Assembly (NCBI RefSeq): GCF_018687535.1
Contig: NZ_CP061295.1
Span: 1,860,001 to 1,924,000, forward strand
Length of the DNA stretch: 64,000 nucleotides
Source of the DNA: Polynucleobacter sp. MWH-S4W17
GTDB lineage: Bacteria > Pseudomonadota > Gammaproteobacteria > Burkholderiales > Burkholderiaceae
Reading direction: 5' to 3'
Shown: positions 37,650 through 46,121 of the stretch, one piece after another
How positions within the stretch are numbered: position 1 is the first letter of the stretch
Layout: every line of letters begins with the position of its first letter
The notes under the pieces: generated by a model
Seen by the model: only the letters and a program-made list of their open reading frames with translations
What the model was told of the DNA's origin: nothing
Database searches by the model: none
Program-made: the position numbers and the translations under genes

Positions 37650-37904
37650 TTAAGCTAATAAAGGATCAAGCTTTCCAGCGCGATCTAATGCCACTAAGTC
37701 GTCGTAACCACCAACATGCGTATCACCAATATAGATTTGTGGAACAGTGCGGCGGCCAGTGCGTGTCATCATAACTTCGCGTTGGGCCGGATCACGATCA
37801 ATCAAAATCTTTTCGAGATTAGCAACGCCTTTTTTAGCCAGCAACTTTTCCGCCATGACGCAGTAAGGGCAAACTTGGGTGCTATACATTGTTACTGGAG
37901 GCAT
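37650..37904 (-). CDS. grxC: Glutaredoxin 3
   Basis: An 84-residue dithiol glutaredoxin with the active site CPYC at 12-15 and the glutathione-binding TVPQIYIG and GGYDD segments. It reduces mixed disulfides and ribonucleotide reductase at the expense of glutathione, whose synthesis genes (gshA, gshB) lie 6-8 kb away. It starts 10 bp after the rhodanese gene. Confidence 0.97.
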   Translation of the reverse strand: MPPVTMYSTQVCPYCVMAEKLLAKKGVANLEKILIDRDPAQREVMMTRTGRRTVPQIYIGDTHVGGYDDLVALDRAGKLDPLLA

Positions 37905-37914
37905 CGATTTATCC

Positions 37915-38328
37915 TTATTTCACTAATGGCAGAGCTGCTGCTTTCCAAGCCTGCACACCGCCATCTAAGGCGCCTACTTCGGCAAAGCCCAACTTTTGAG
38001 CTTCGGCCACGAGTTTGCGTGACTGAGATCCGGTTTCACAAACCAGGACTACTGGGTGCTTACGGTCAAGCTTGAGCCTTTCAATCGCTGCCGTTAAACC
38101 AGCAGCATTAGCGAATTTGGCGCCAGGTAAATGCCCCGATTTAAAGGCCTCTTCCGAGCGCAGATCCAAGACATAGGCTTTGCGTCGATTAATCCAAATC
38201 GTCGCTTCGGTAGGCGACAAGCCTTTTCCGCCAATAAGCGTAGATAATGAGGGTAGGAAAAGCGCTATGCCTGAAACCAACAACAGGGCAATAAGCGCTA
38301 AATTATCAATTTGCGTGAGAAAGTTCAT
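37915..38328 (-). CDS. Membrane-anchored rhodanese-like protein
   Basis: A 137-residue protein with one N-terminal transmembrane helix (~8-28) and a rhodanese domain whose catalytic cysteine is in VLVCETGSQSRK. By family it would handle sulfane sulfur, with an unknown acceptor. I start it at the ATG at 38328; a GTG 3 bp upstream is possible. It heads the grxC-secB-gpsA run and is divergent from gpmA with 22 bp between starts. The equivalent E. coli gene is yibN. Confidence 0.9.
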   Translation of the reverse strand: MNFLTQIDNLALIALLLVSGIALFLPSLSTLIGGKGLSPTEATIWINRRKAYVLDLRSEEAFKSGHLPGAKFANAAGLTAAIERLKLDRKHPVVLVCETGSQSRKLVAEAQKLGFAEVGALDGGVQAWKAAALPLVK

Positions 38329-38350
38329 CACCGGATTATAGAATGGCTCT

Positions 38351-39040
38351 ATGAAACAACTTGTCCTTATTCGTCATGGCGAATCCGCCTGGAACCTTGA
38401 AAACCGCTTTACTGGCTGGGCGGACGTTGACTTAACCCCTAAAGGCGCAGAACAAGCCATCGCAGCAGGTGAAAACCTCAAAAATGCAGGTTATGAATTT
38501 GATATCGCCTATACCTCTGTTTTAAGGCGTGCCATTCGCACTCTTTGGCACGTTCAAGATGCCATGGATTTGATGTGGCTCCCTGTTGTTCATAGCTGGC
38601 GCTTAAATGAACGTCACTATGGCGCACTCACCGGATTGAATAAAGCTGAAACGGCAACTAAATATGGCGATGAACAAGTTCATATTTGGCGTCGCTCCTA
38701 TGATGTACGTCCACCGCTACTTGAGCATGATGATGAGCGTCACCCCAAAAATGATCCCCGTTACTCAAAGCTCAATCCTTCCGATATTCCTTTGGGCGAA
38801 TGCCTGAAAGATAATGTTGAGCGAGTATTACCCTTGTGGAATGAATCTATTGCACCCGCACTCAAAGCTGGCAAACGCGTTTTATTAGTGGCGCACGGCA
38901 ACAGTATTCGCTCACTCATTAAGTATTTAGATCAAATGTCTGATGAAGCCATCATGGAAGTGAATGTACCTAATGGTGTGCCACTTGTTTATGAGTTAGA
39001 CGACAACCTCAAACCCATTCAACACTTTTATTTGGATTAA
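38351..39040 (+). CDS. gpmA: 2,3-bisphosphoglycerate-dependent phosphoglycerate mutase
   Basis: Interconverts 3- and 2-phosphoglycerate in glycolysis and gluconeogenesis. The 229-residue protein starts with the phosphohistidine motif LIRHGES (His9), then [12 protein letters not shown], the LNERHYG segment, and the second His in [10 protein letters not shown]. ctpA follows after 12 bp. Confidence 0.98.
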   Translation: MKQLVLIRHGESAWNLENRFTGWADVDLTPKGAEQAIAAGENLKNAGYEFDIAYTSVLRRAIRTLWHVQDAMDLMWLPVVHSWRLNERHYGALTGLNKAETATKYGDEQVHIWRRSYDVRPPLLEHDDERHPKNDPRYSKLNPSDIPLGECLKDNVERVLPLWNESIAPALKAGKRVLLVAHGNSIRSLIKYLDQMSDEAIMEVNVPNGVPLVYELDDNLKPIQHFYLD

Positions 39041-39052
39041 AGCAAAAGAGAT

Positions 39053-40486
39053 ATGCGCCAATTTCTAAAGAATTTCGCCCTGATAGCCGTTGGCCTTATC
39101 GCCGGCGTAGCAGCCACGATCCAGCTCTCCGCGACCGCCCAGCAAAGCCCTCAGCTACCGCTGGATGAGCTCCGCACGCTCTCCAATGTCTTTGCCCAAA
39201 TTAAGCGTGAATATGTTGAGCCCATAGAAGATAAGCAACTACTAACAGATGCCGTTAAAGGAATGGTCAGTAGTCTTGATCCTCATTCCACTTTCTTAGA
39301 TAAAAAAGATTTTGCAGAAATGCAAGAGATGACCTCTGGAAAGTTTGCTGGACTTGGCATTGAAATCACTTCTGAAGATGGTGTAGTGAAAGTACTCAAT
39401 CCAATTGAAGATAGTCCTGCTGCTCGCGCAGGCCTTCAAGCTGGAGACCTCATTACACGCCTTGATGACAAACCTGTTCGTGGTATGTCTCTAGACAAAG
39501 CTGTGCGGACTATGCGCGGCGAACCTGGAACCAAAATTACTTTGACGGTATTTCGTAAGAGTGAGGAGCGTAGCTTTCCGGTCACAATCACTCGCGCAGA
39601 GATTAAAGTTCAATCAGTCAAAACAAAAATTCTGGATAACGATATTGCTTGGGTACGCATCACAAGCTTTCAAGAGCGCACCGTTCCCGATCTTGCCAAG
39701 AAACTAACTGATATTGCCAATCAAGATCCAAAACTCAAAGGTATCATTCTTGATCTTCGTAACAATGGCGGCGGTCTATTACAAGGAGCTGTGGGTGTGG
39801 CTGCAGCATTCTTGCCTGCTGACGCAGTCATTGTCTCCACTAAAGGCCAGTCCCCAGATTCAAAACAGGTATTTAATGCAACGCCAGCGATGTATCGCCT
39901 AAATGAGTCTGGCGACCCTTTGGCGGGTGTTCCAGCGATATTTAAGAAATTGCCTATGGTGGTCTTGGTAAACGCTTATTCCGCCTCAGCCTCCGAGATT
40001 GTGGCTGGCGCACTCCAGGACTATAAACGCGCAACCATTATTGGAAAAACGACCTTTGGTAAGGGCTCTGTCCAAACCGTTCGCCCCCTGACCAATGATT
40101 CAGCACTGAAGATTACTACCGCTTATTACTACACCCCAAGTGGCAAGTCGATTCAGGCTTTTGGTGTGAAACCAGATATCCCAGTAGATCAAAACAAAGA
40201 TGGTGATCCAGATGATGTATTAATCACTCGTGAGATTGATAGCGAAAAACATCTCCGCAATAAGCAGTCTGCCGAAGATAAGTTGATTAAAGATCGGGAA
40301 CAACGTCGTATCGAAGAGTTGCAGCGCATTGAAGAAAAAAATGCCAAGAAGACTCCTGAAGAAAAAGAGAAAGATAAAAATAAGAAGCCTACAGAACTAG
40401 GTAGTGCGGATGACTTCATGCTTTCTCAAGCGTTGGCCTTTATTAATGGCCAGCCTGTGAAGCGCTCTTCATCCAAACTCGAATAA
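39053..40486 (+). CDS. ctpA: S41-family C-terminal processing peptidase (CtpA/Prc)
   Basis: A 477-residue exported serine protease with an uncleaved or cleaved N-terminal hydrophobic signal (~8-28). A PDZ domain lies at ~90-165. The peptidase domain has the catalytic Ser in NAYSASASEIVAGAL (~308-320) and the Lys in GKTTFGKGSVQ. A highly charged Lys/Glu-rich stretch (~395-450) near the C-terminus is probably a coiled coil or flexible tether. It lies in the order gpmA-ctpA-moeB common in betaproteobacteria. Confidence 0.96.
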   Translation: MRQFLKNFALIAVGLIAGVAATIQLSATAQQSPQLPLDELRTLSNVFAQIKREYVEPIEDKQLLTDAVKGMVSSLDPHSTFLDKKDFAEMQEMTSGKFAGLGIEITSEDGVVKVLNPIEDSPAARAGLQAGDLITRLDDKPVRGMSLDKAVRTMRGEPGTKITLTVFRKSEERSFPVTITRAEIKVQSVKTKILDNDIAWVRITSFQERTVPDLAKKLTDIANQDPKLKGIILDLRNNGGGLLQGAVGVAAAFLPADAVIVSTKGQSPDSKQVFNATPAMYRLNESGDPLAGVPAIFKKLPMVVLVNAYSASASEIVAGALQDYKRATIIGKTTFGKGSVQTVRPLTNDSALKITTAYYYTPSGKSIQAFGVKPDIPVDQNKDGDPDDVLITREIDSEKHLRNKQSAEDKLIKDREQRRIEELQRIEEKNAKKTPEEKEKDKNKKPTELGSADDFMLSQALAFINGQPVKRSSSKLE

Positions 40487-40510
40487 CCTTTTAATCTCTG
40501 CGGCTGGCAC

Positions 40511-41263
40511 ATGAATGACGAGCAGTTACTTCGATACTCCAGGCACTTACTGCTTGACGAGATTGATGTTGCTGGCCAAGAGAAGCTTCTCCAATCACAT
40601 GCTTTAGTCATCGGTGCCGGCGGCTTAGGTAGTGCTGCCGCCCCCTATTTAGCTGCTGCCGGAGTTGGACTCATCACCTTAGTAGATCATGATGATGTAG
40701 AGCTCACCAATTTGCAGCGCCAAATCATGCATGCCGAAAGTAGCGTTGGCAAAAGTAAAGTTGTCTCAGGAAAAGAATTTTTACAACGTCTTAACTCCAG
40801 CATTCAGATTGAAACCATTCAGGCTAAAGCCACAGCTTCGCTATTAGATGAAATATTGCCAAGCGTTGATGTTGTTCTCGATTGCACGGATAACTTTACA
40901 ACTCGGCACCTCATTAATGCCGCCTGCGTTAAACATCAAATTCCTCTAGTTTCTGGATCAGCACTCAAGTTTGATGGTCAAGTGAGTGTCTTTGATCTAC
41001 GAAATCCAAACTCACCATGCTATGCCTGCATCTTTTCTCCCGATGAAGTATTTGAAGAAGTCAGTTGCTCCAGCATGGGTATCTTCTCGCCTCTAGTAGG
41101 GATCATTGGAGCCATGCAAGCCGCTCAAGCCCTGCAGGTATTAATTGGTTTTGGAGAGCCCTTGGTGGGCCGCATGTTACTTTGGAATGGGCGTACGACC
41201 CAAATCGATGCAATCCGTATTAGCCGTAATTCCGAGTGCTCGGTATGCGGCTCAGCCCACTAA
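40511..41263 (+). CDS. moeB: HesA/MoeB/ThiF-type sulfur-carrier adenylyltransferase
   Basis: Activates the C-terminal glycine of a ubiquitin-like sulfur carrier (MoaD or ThiS) by adenylation. The 250-residue protein has the nucleotide motif GAGGLGS at 35-41, the DHDDVELTNLQRQ segment, and two CxxC zinc pairs (CYAC near 176 and CSVC near 245). MoeB and ThiF cannot be separated from sequence here, and no carrier protein gene lies in the window. It starts 24 bp after ctpA. Confidence 0.93.
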   Translation: MNDEQLLRYSRHLLLDEIDVAGQEKLLQSHALVIGAGGLGSAAAPYLAAAGVGLITLVDHDDVELTNLQRQIMHAESSVGKSKVVSGKEFLQRLNSSIQIETIQAKATASLLDEILPSVDVVLDCTDNFTTRHLINAACVKHQIPLVSGSALKFDGQVSVFDLRNPNSPCYACIFSPDEVFEEVSCSSMGIFSPLVGIIGAMQAAQALQVLIGFGEPLVGRMLLWNGRTTQIDAIRISRNSECSVCGSAH

Positions 41264-41279
41264 GCAACTCGCTAAGTAG

Positions 41280-43031
41280 TTAAGACAGCAGTCGCTCTAG
41301 AGCCTTTTCCTGCTCTTCGGGCTCATACGCCTTCAAGACCCTATTAACGCGAGCTTTTAATAAACCGACATTGGCCTGAAGAATTTCTCGCTTGACCAGT
41401 AATAACTGGCTGAAGTGCATTGAGAAATCCGTTAAGCCCAAGGCAAGCAATAACTTTGTTAATGCAGGATCGCCAGCCATCTCACCACAAACAGCCACAG
41501 GCACATTGGCACGTTTAGCTTGCTCAATGATATTGGCTAATAAATTCAATATGGCTGGATGTAATGGGTCATATAAATGGGCAACTGCATGATCTGCGCG
41601 ATCAATCGCCAGTGTGTACTGAATTAAATCATTCGTTCCAATAGAGAGAAAATCGAATCGGTTAATAAACAAAGGCAAGACTAAAGCAGCAGCCGGAATC
41701 TCAATCATCGCGCCAATCTGAATATTCGGATTAAATGCTTTGCCACGCTGATGCAACTGTTGTTTGGCTTTTTCAATCAGCCTAAAAGTTTCATCGATCT
41801 CTTTAGCATGCGCCAACATAGGAATCATGATGCGCGCTTGACCATGGGCTGATGCGCGCAAGATTGCTCTGAGCTGCGTTAAAAAGATTTCAGGCTCCGT
41901 TAAAGACCAGCGGATTGCCCGCAATCCCAGTGGTGAAGTTCCTGTTTGAGAAATATCGCCACCGCCGCCCAATGCTTTATCTGCACCAACATCAATGGTT
42001 CTAATGTTGACAGGTAAGCCATGCATTAAATCGACTACGCGACGGTATTCTTGATATTGCTGCTCTTCATCTGGCAAAGCCTGTTTACGGTCCATGAATA
42101 AAAATTCAGAACGGAATAAACCAACCCCTACAGCCCCTAGCTTTACCGCCTGAATAGCATCTTCTGGTAATTCAATATTGGCAAACAACTCAATCTCAAC
42201 ACGGTCAGCTGTTTCTGTTTTTGCATGCTTTAACTGCTGGAGCTTACGAGCTTCTTTCAGAACCTGCGTTTGTAGTTTGCGATATTCGGCTAGCAGTTGC
42301 TCATCTGGGGAAACTACTACAACTCCTCGATCGCCATCTAGTACCAACCAATCGCCATGGCGAATCATTTCGCTCGCGTGACGTACGCCAACTACTGCGG
42401 GTATTTCCATGCTGCGCGCCACGATAGCAGTATGGGAGGTCTTGCCGCCAAGATCCGTTACAAATCCGGTAAACGCATGCTCTTTAAAACGCAGCATGTC
42501 GTGCGGAGCAATATCGTGAGCAACAATAATTGACTCAATACCAATATCGCTTGTTGGCAAAAAATCAGAATCATTTAATGGATCTTTTTTCTGGGAATTT
42601 AATGCCTTAATGACTCGTTCAGCAACCTGCCGAATATCGTTAGCACGCTCCTTTAAATAAGCGTCCTCAATATCTGCAAATTGCTCTAGAAGATCATTGA
42701 GCTCAGTGGTTAAAGCCCATGCTGCATTTAATCGTTGCGTACGAATGAGTTTAATGGGCTTCTCAGCCAATGCTGGATCCGCCAATATCATACCGTGGAC
42801 GTCTAAGAATGCAGCCATCTCTTGTGGGGCATCTTTTGGCAACCCTTGGCGCAATTGTTCAAGCTCTAGGCGAACCTGATCAAATGCGTCTAATAGCTTT
42901 TGTGCTTCAGCCTCTTCTTTACCAGCTTCAATCAGGTGATGACTCACTTCTAATGCTGCACGAGAAATCAGTACCGCCTTGCCAATGGCAATGCCTTTCG
43001 ATACTGGAATTCCGTGCAATGCAAAAGTCAT
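41280..43031 (-). CDS. ptsI: PTS phosphoenolpyruvate-protein phosphotransferase (EI)
   Basis: Transfers phosphate from PEP to HPr. The 583-residue protein has the phospho-histidine in GGKTSHTAIVARS (His200) and the PEP-binding C-terminal barrel with RSEFLFMDR, LRAIRWSL and the catalytic Cys in VAVCGEMAGD. It is encoded after HPr and a ManX-type EIIA, with gshA-gshB upstream. No EIIB or EIIC permease is present in the window. Confidence 0.98.
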   Translation of the reverse strand: MTFALHGIPVSKGIAIGKAVLISRAALEVSHHLIEAGKEEAEAQKLLDAFDQVRLELEQLRQGLPKDAPQEMAAFLDVHGMILADPALAEKPIKLIRTQRLNAAWALTTELNDLLEQFADIEDAYLKERANDIRQVAERVIKALNSQKKDPLNDSDFLPTSDIGIESIIVAHDIAPHDMLRFKEHAFTGFVTDLGGKTSHTAIVARSMEIPAVVGVRHASEMIRHGDWLVLDGDRGVVVVSPDEQLLAEYRKLQTQVLKEARKLQQLKHAKTETADRVEIELFANIELPEDAIQAVKLGAVGVGLFRSEFLFMDRKQALPDEEQQYQEYRRVVDLMHGLPVNIRTIDVGADKALGGGGDISQTGTSPLGLRAIRWSLTEPEIFLTQLRAILRASAHGQARIMIPMLAHAKEIDETFRLIEKAKQQLHQRGKAFNPNIQIGAMIEIPAAALVLPLFINRFDFLSIGTNDLIQYTLAIDRADHAVAHLYDPLHPAILNLLANIIEQAKRANVPVAVCGEMAGDPALTKLLLALGLTDFSMHFSQLLLVKREILQANVGLLKARVNRVLKAYEPEEQEKALERLLS

Positions 43032-43036
43032 GCTAT

Positions 43037-43306
43037 TTACTCACCCTCACCAAATCGGTCATTAATTAAGGCAGTGAGTGCCTGCATAGCTTCATCCGCT
43101 TTTTCGCCCACAGTCTCAAGGGTCACAGTGCTGCCGATACCGGCCGCCAACATCATCACACCCATAATGCTCTTCGCATTAATTTGACGCCCATTACGTG
43201 ACAACAATATTTCACAAGGAAACTGAGCCGCTAATTGAGACAGTTTGGCAGATGCGCGCGCATGCAAGCCTAATTTATTGATGATTTCGATTTCTGCCGA
43301 AGGCAT
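43037..43306 (-). CDS. ptsH: Phosphocarrier protein HPr
   Basis: An 89-residue HPr with the EI-dependent phosphorylation site His15 (LGLHARASA) and a Ser46 site (AKSIMGVMML), the target of HprK encoded at 9.9-10.9 kb. It starts 17 bp after the EIIA gene and ends 5 bp before ptsI. Confidence 0.97.
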   Translation of the reverse strand: MPSAEIEIINKLGLHARASAKLSQLAAQFPCEILLSRNGRQINAKSIMGVMMLAAGIGSTVTLETVGEKADEAMQALTALINDRFGEGE

Positions 43307-43323
43307 AGTGTGCTGGACCTTAT

Positions 43324-43746
43324 CTATTCTTGATTTACTTTTGTACCTAAGCGTAAGATGCCATTCTGCCCACCGGCAAGGGCTTTTTGCGCTAACTCTT
43401 CTAGATTCTCACCGCGATGAGAAATGCAACGCATCAGCATAGGAAGGTTTAATCCCGCTAAGACGATGACAGGAGCATTTAAGCCTGATAAAGGCCCTAA
43501 GGCCTCAAGCTTAGAGGCCACATTAGCAGGGGTTGCGCCCATAACATCTGTCAGGATCAGGACGCCATTGCCTGTGTTCACACCATAAGCCGCCTTCATT
43601 ACGCGATCAAAGCTTGCCTTGGTATCTTCATGAGGAGGGATATCCACTGCTCGAACACGCTCAGGCAATACACCAAAAGTATGCTCAGCAAACCCCAGCA
43701 TTGCGCTGGCAACCGGTGTGTGAGCAACGATGACAATTCCAACCAT
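43324..43746 (-). CDS. PTS EIIA component of the mannose (ManX) family
   Basis: A 140-residue EIIA-Man domain with the phosphorylatable histidine in VIVAHTPVA (His9) and the DVMGATPANVA loop. I start it at the ATG at 43746, 2 bp after gshB; a longer frame to 43782 lies inside gshB. No mannose EIIB/C/D genes are visible. Orphan EIIA-Man proteins beside HPr-EI are usual in betaproteobacteria and are thought to be regulatory. Confidence 0.94.
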   Translation of the reverse strand: MVGIVIVAHTPVASAMLGFAEHTFGVLPERVRAVDIPPHEDTKASFDRVMKAAYGVNTGNGVLILTDVMGATPANVASKLEALGPLSGLNAPVIVLAGLNLPMLMRCISHRGENLEELAQKALAGGQNGILRLGTKVNQE

Positions 43747-43748
43747 AT

Positions 43749-44690
43749 TTATGCCAATGCTTTCTCTAGCGCTGCTAACCAAAATTGCGCAACATTAAAG
43801 TTGCTTTGGTCAGTAATTTCTACAAAACAAGTAGGGCTCGTCACATTAATTTCAGTGAGATAACCACCAATTAAATCCAGCCCAACTAAGAATAATCCAC
43901 GCTGATTTAAAACAGGTGCTAATTTTTCAGCAATCCTTTTTTCAGTCTCGGTTAAAGGCATTGCTACGCCTTTGCCGCCGGCAGCCAAATTACCCCGAAT
44001 TTCGCTACCCTGCGGAATGCGGGCTAGCGCAAATGGCACCACCTCTCCACCAATTAAAAGTACCCGTTTATCACCCTGGGCAATTTCTGGAAGAAAGCGT
44101 TGAACCATCAGGGTTCTTGCGCCATTCTCACCAAGGGTTTCTACAATGCTCGCAAGGTTAAGGCCATCAGCCCCAACTCTAAATACACCCATGCCGCCCA
44201 TGCCGTCTAACGGTTTAATCACGATATCGCGATGTTCTTGATGAAAAAGCTCTACTGCAGCTAATTCACGCGTGACTAAGGTAGGCGGAATCAGCTCTGG
44301 AAACTCTGTGATGGATAGTTTTTCTGAATGATCTCGAACAGCGCTTGGCTCATTAAATACTTTCGCGCCCTGACGTGCTGCGGCCGATAACAACCAAGTG
44401 GTATTGAGATATTCAATATCAAAAGGAGGATCTGTGCGCATAAGCACAACAGAAAAAGACTTGAGTGTTCGAGACTCAATATCACCTAACTCAAACCAGT
44501 GAGTGGAGCTGGGCTTAATCACTAAAGATTGGCAATCAGCCACTACGAAATCATCTCTCCACAACACATTGCGACTTTGACAAAACCACAAATGGTGGCC
44601 TGCCTCTTGCGCTGCTCGCATCATTGCGAGTGTGGAATCTTTTTGAATCTTAAAAGATTCAAGGGGATCTGCAATAAAAAGAAGGTTCAT
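43749..44690 (-). CDS. gshB: Glutathione synthetase
   Basis: Joins gamma-glutamylcysteine and glycine. The 313-residue ATP-grasp enzyme shows the N-terminal FIADPLESFKIQKDST, the KPLDGMGGMGVFRV phosphate loop (~155-168), and the C-terminal DLIGGYLTEINVTSPT metal/glycine region. It follows gshA after 28 bp, so both steps of glutathione synthesis are co-transcribed with PTS genes. Confidence 0.97.
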   Translation of the reverse strand: MNLLFIADPLESFKIQKDSTLAMMRAAQEAGHHLWFCQSRNVLWRDDFVVADCQSLVIKPSSTHWFELGDIESRTLKSFSVVLMRTDPPFDIEYLNTTWLLSAAARQGAKVFNEPSAVRDHSEKLSITEFPELIPPTLVTRELAAVELFHQEHRDIVIKPLDGMGGMGVFRVGADGLNLASIVETLGENGARTLMVQRFLPEIAQGDKRVLLIGGEVVPFALARIPQGSEIRGNLAAGGKGVAMPLTETEKRIAEKLAPVLNQRGLFLVGLDLIGGYLTEINVTSPTCFVEITDQSNFNVAQFWLAALEKALA

Positions 44691-44718
44691 TATTTCTATT
44701 GAGAGATTAGTGATTTAT

Positions 44719-46017
44719 TTATGCGGCTTCAGCATTGGGATCAGTTCGCTCTAGCTCCAATGATGCAGCAAGCAGCGCTAAGCGAGCAACCACACCATAT
44801 AGATAGAAGCGATTTGGAGCGGCACTACCCGGCTTAGCTCCGAGATCAGGCATCGAGTTTTGCTCGAAGGCTAGAGGCACAAAATGCATACCTGGAGCAT
44901 TCAGGTTCTCATCTGGTCCACGGTCAGTATGAACGCGATAGAAGCCGCCAATGACATAACGATCGATCATGTACACCACCGGTTCAGCAACCGCTTCATT
45001 GACCTTCTCAAAGGTATAAACACCCTCCTGAATCAGTACATCACTGACTTCAAGACCTTCCTTGACCACACTCATCTTATTGCGGTCTTTACGATTCAAG
45101 CCCTTTAACTGCGAGGGATCATTCACTACCATCACGCCCATGCCGTAAGTACCGGCATCAGCTTTTACGACAACATAAGGCTTCTCTTTAATACCGTATT
45201 CACGATACTTCTTAGCGGTCTTTTTTAAAACTTGCTCTACAGCAGTTTGAAGTTCGTCTTCACCCTTACGCTCGTGGAAATTAATATTGGAGCAACTAGT
45301 AAAGTAAGGATTAATCATCCATGGATCGATATCCACTACTTTGGCAAATTTCTTTGCCACCTCTTCATATGCGGCAAAGTGATTAGATTTACGACGCACA
45401 TGCCAACCAGCGTGCAAGCCTGGCAGCAAGTACTGCTCATAGATATTTTCCAAAATCGGAGGGATGCCTGCGGATAAGTCGTTATTTAATAGGATCGAGC
45501 AAGGATCAAAATCTTTTAGGCCTAAGCGTTGCTTCTTGAGACCCAATCGAGAAAGCGGCTCCATCAACAAGCGATTGCCATCAGGCAAGTCAATCCAGGT
45601 TGGCTTTTTAATTTCTTCGGAGAAGGTACCTAGTCGAACATTCAATCCAGCTTGACGCAAAATCGAAGACAAGCGCGCAATATTCTGCAAATAGAAAGTA
45701 TTGCGTGTATGTCGTTCTGGTATCAGCAATAAGTTTTTAGCCTCAGGACAAATCTTCTCAATGGCAGCCATGGCAGCTTGAACAGCAAGCGGCAACATCT
45801 GTGGTGAAAGGTTATTAAACCCTCCAGGGAAAAGATTGGTGTCAACTGGGGCTAACTTAAAACCAGAATTGCGTAAATCGACAGAACAGTAGAAAGGCGG
45901 GGTATGTTCTTGCCACTCCAGCCTGAACCAACGCTCAATGGTTGGGGTCGCTTCTAGAACCTTTGACTCTAATTCGAGCAAAGGGCCGGTGAGTGCAGTA
46001 ATGAGATGTGGAACCAT
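44719..46017 (-). CDS. gshA: Glutamate-cysteine ligase, proteobacterial type 3
   Basis: First enzyme of glutathione synthesis. The 432-residue sequence belongs to the GshA group first seen in Acidithiobacillus and betaproteobacteria and is unrelated in length to E. coli GshA. Supporting segments are CSVDLRNSGFKLAPVDTNLFPGGFNN (~44-69), the KADAGTYGMGVM ATP-grasp-like loop, and MIDRYVIGGFYRVH. The call is reinforced by the gshB neighbour. A hairpin separates it from amtB upstream. Confidence 0.94.
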   Translation of the reverse strand: MVPHLITALTGPLLELESKVLEATPTIERWFRLEWQEHTPPFYCSVDLRNSGFKLAPVDTNLFPGGFNNLSPQMLPLAVQAAMAAIEKICPEAKNLLLIPERHTRNTFYLQNIARLSSILRQAGLNVRLGTFSEEIKKPTWIDLPDGNRLLMEPLSRLGLKKQRLGLKDFDPCSILLNNDLSAGIPPILENIYEQYLLPGLHAGWHVRRKSNHFAAYEEVAKKFAKVVDIDPWMINPYFTSCSNINFHERKGEDELQTAVEQVLKKTAKKYREYGIKEKPYVVVKADAGTYGMGVMVVNDPSQLKGLNRKDRNKMSVVKEGLEVSDVLIQEGVYTFEKVNEAVAEPVVYMIDRYVIGGFYRVHTDRGPDENLNAPGMHFVPLAFEQNSMPDLGAKPGSAAPNRFYLYGVVARLALLAASLELERTDPNAEAA

Positions 46018-46047
46018 TCCACCATTGTAAGATTATTAAAAGAAAGA

Positions 46048-46069
46048 CGCGGGATCCGAGGATCCCGCG
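46048..46069 (-). terminator. Terminator after amtB
   Basis: A perfect 9-bp stem (CGCGGGATC with GATCCCGCG) around a 4-base loop is followed on the minus strand by a T-rich tract. It lies between the amtB stop and the gshA start. Confidence 0.8.
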
Positions 46070-46121
46070 CTTAAAACTAGGCAGCCAACCAGGGCCACCC
46101 AGTGAGGGGTAAATCTACTGA

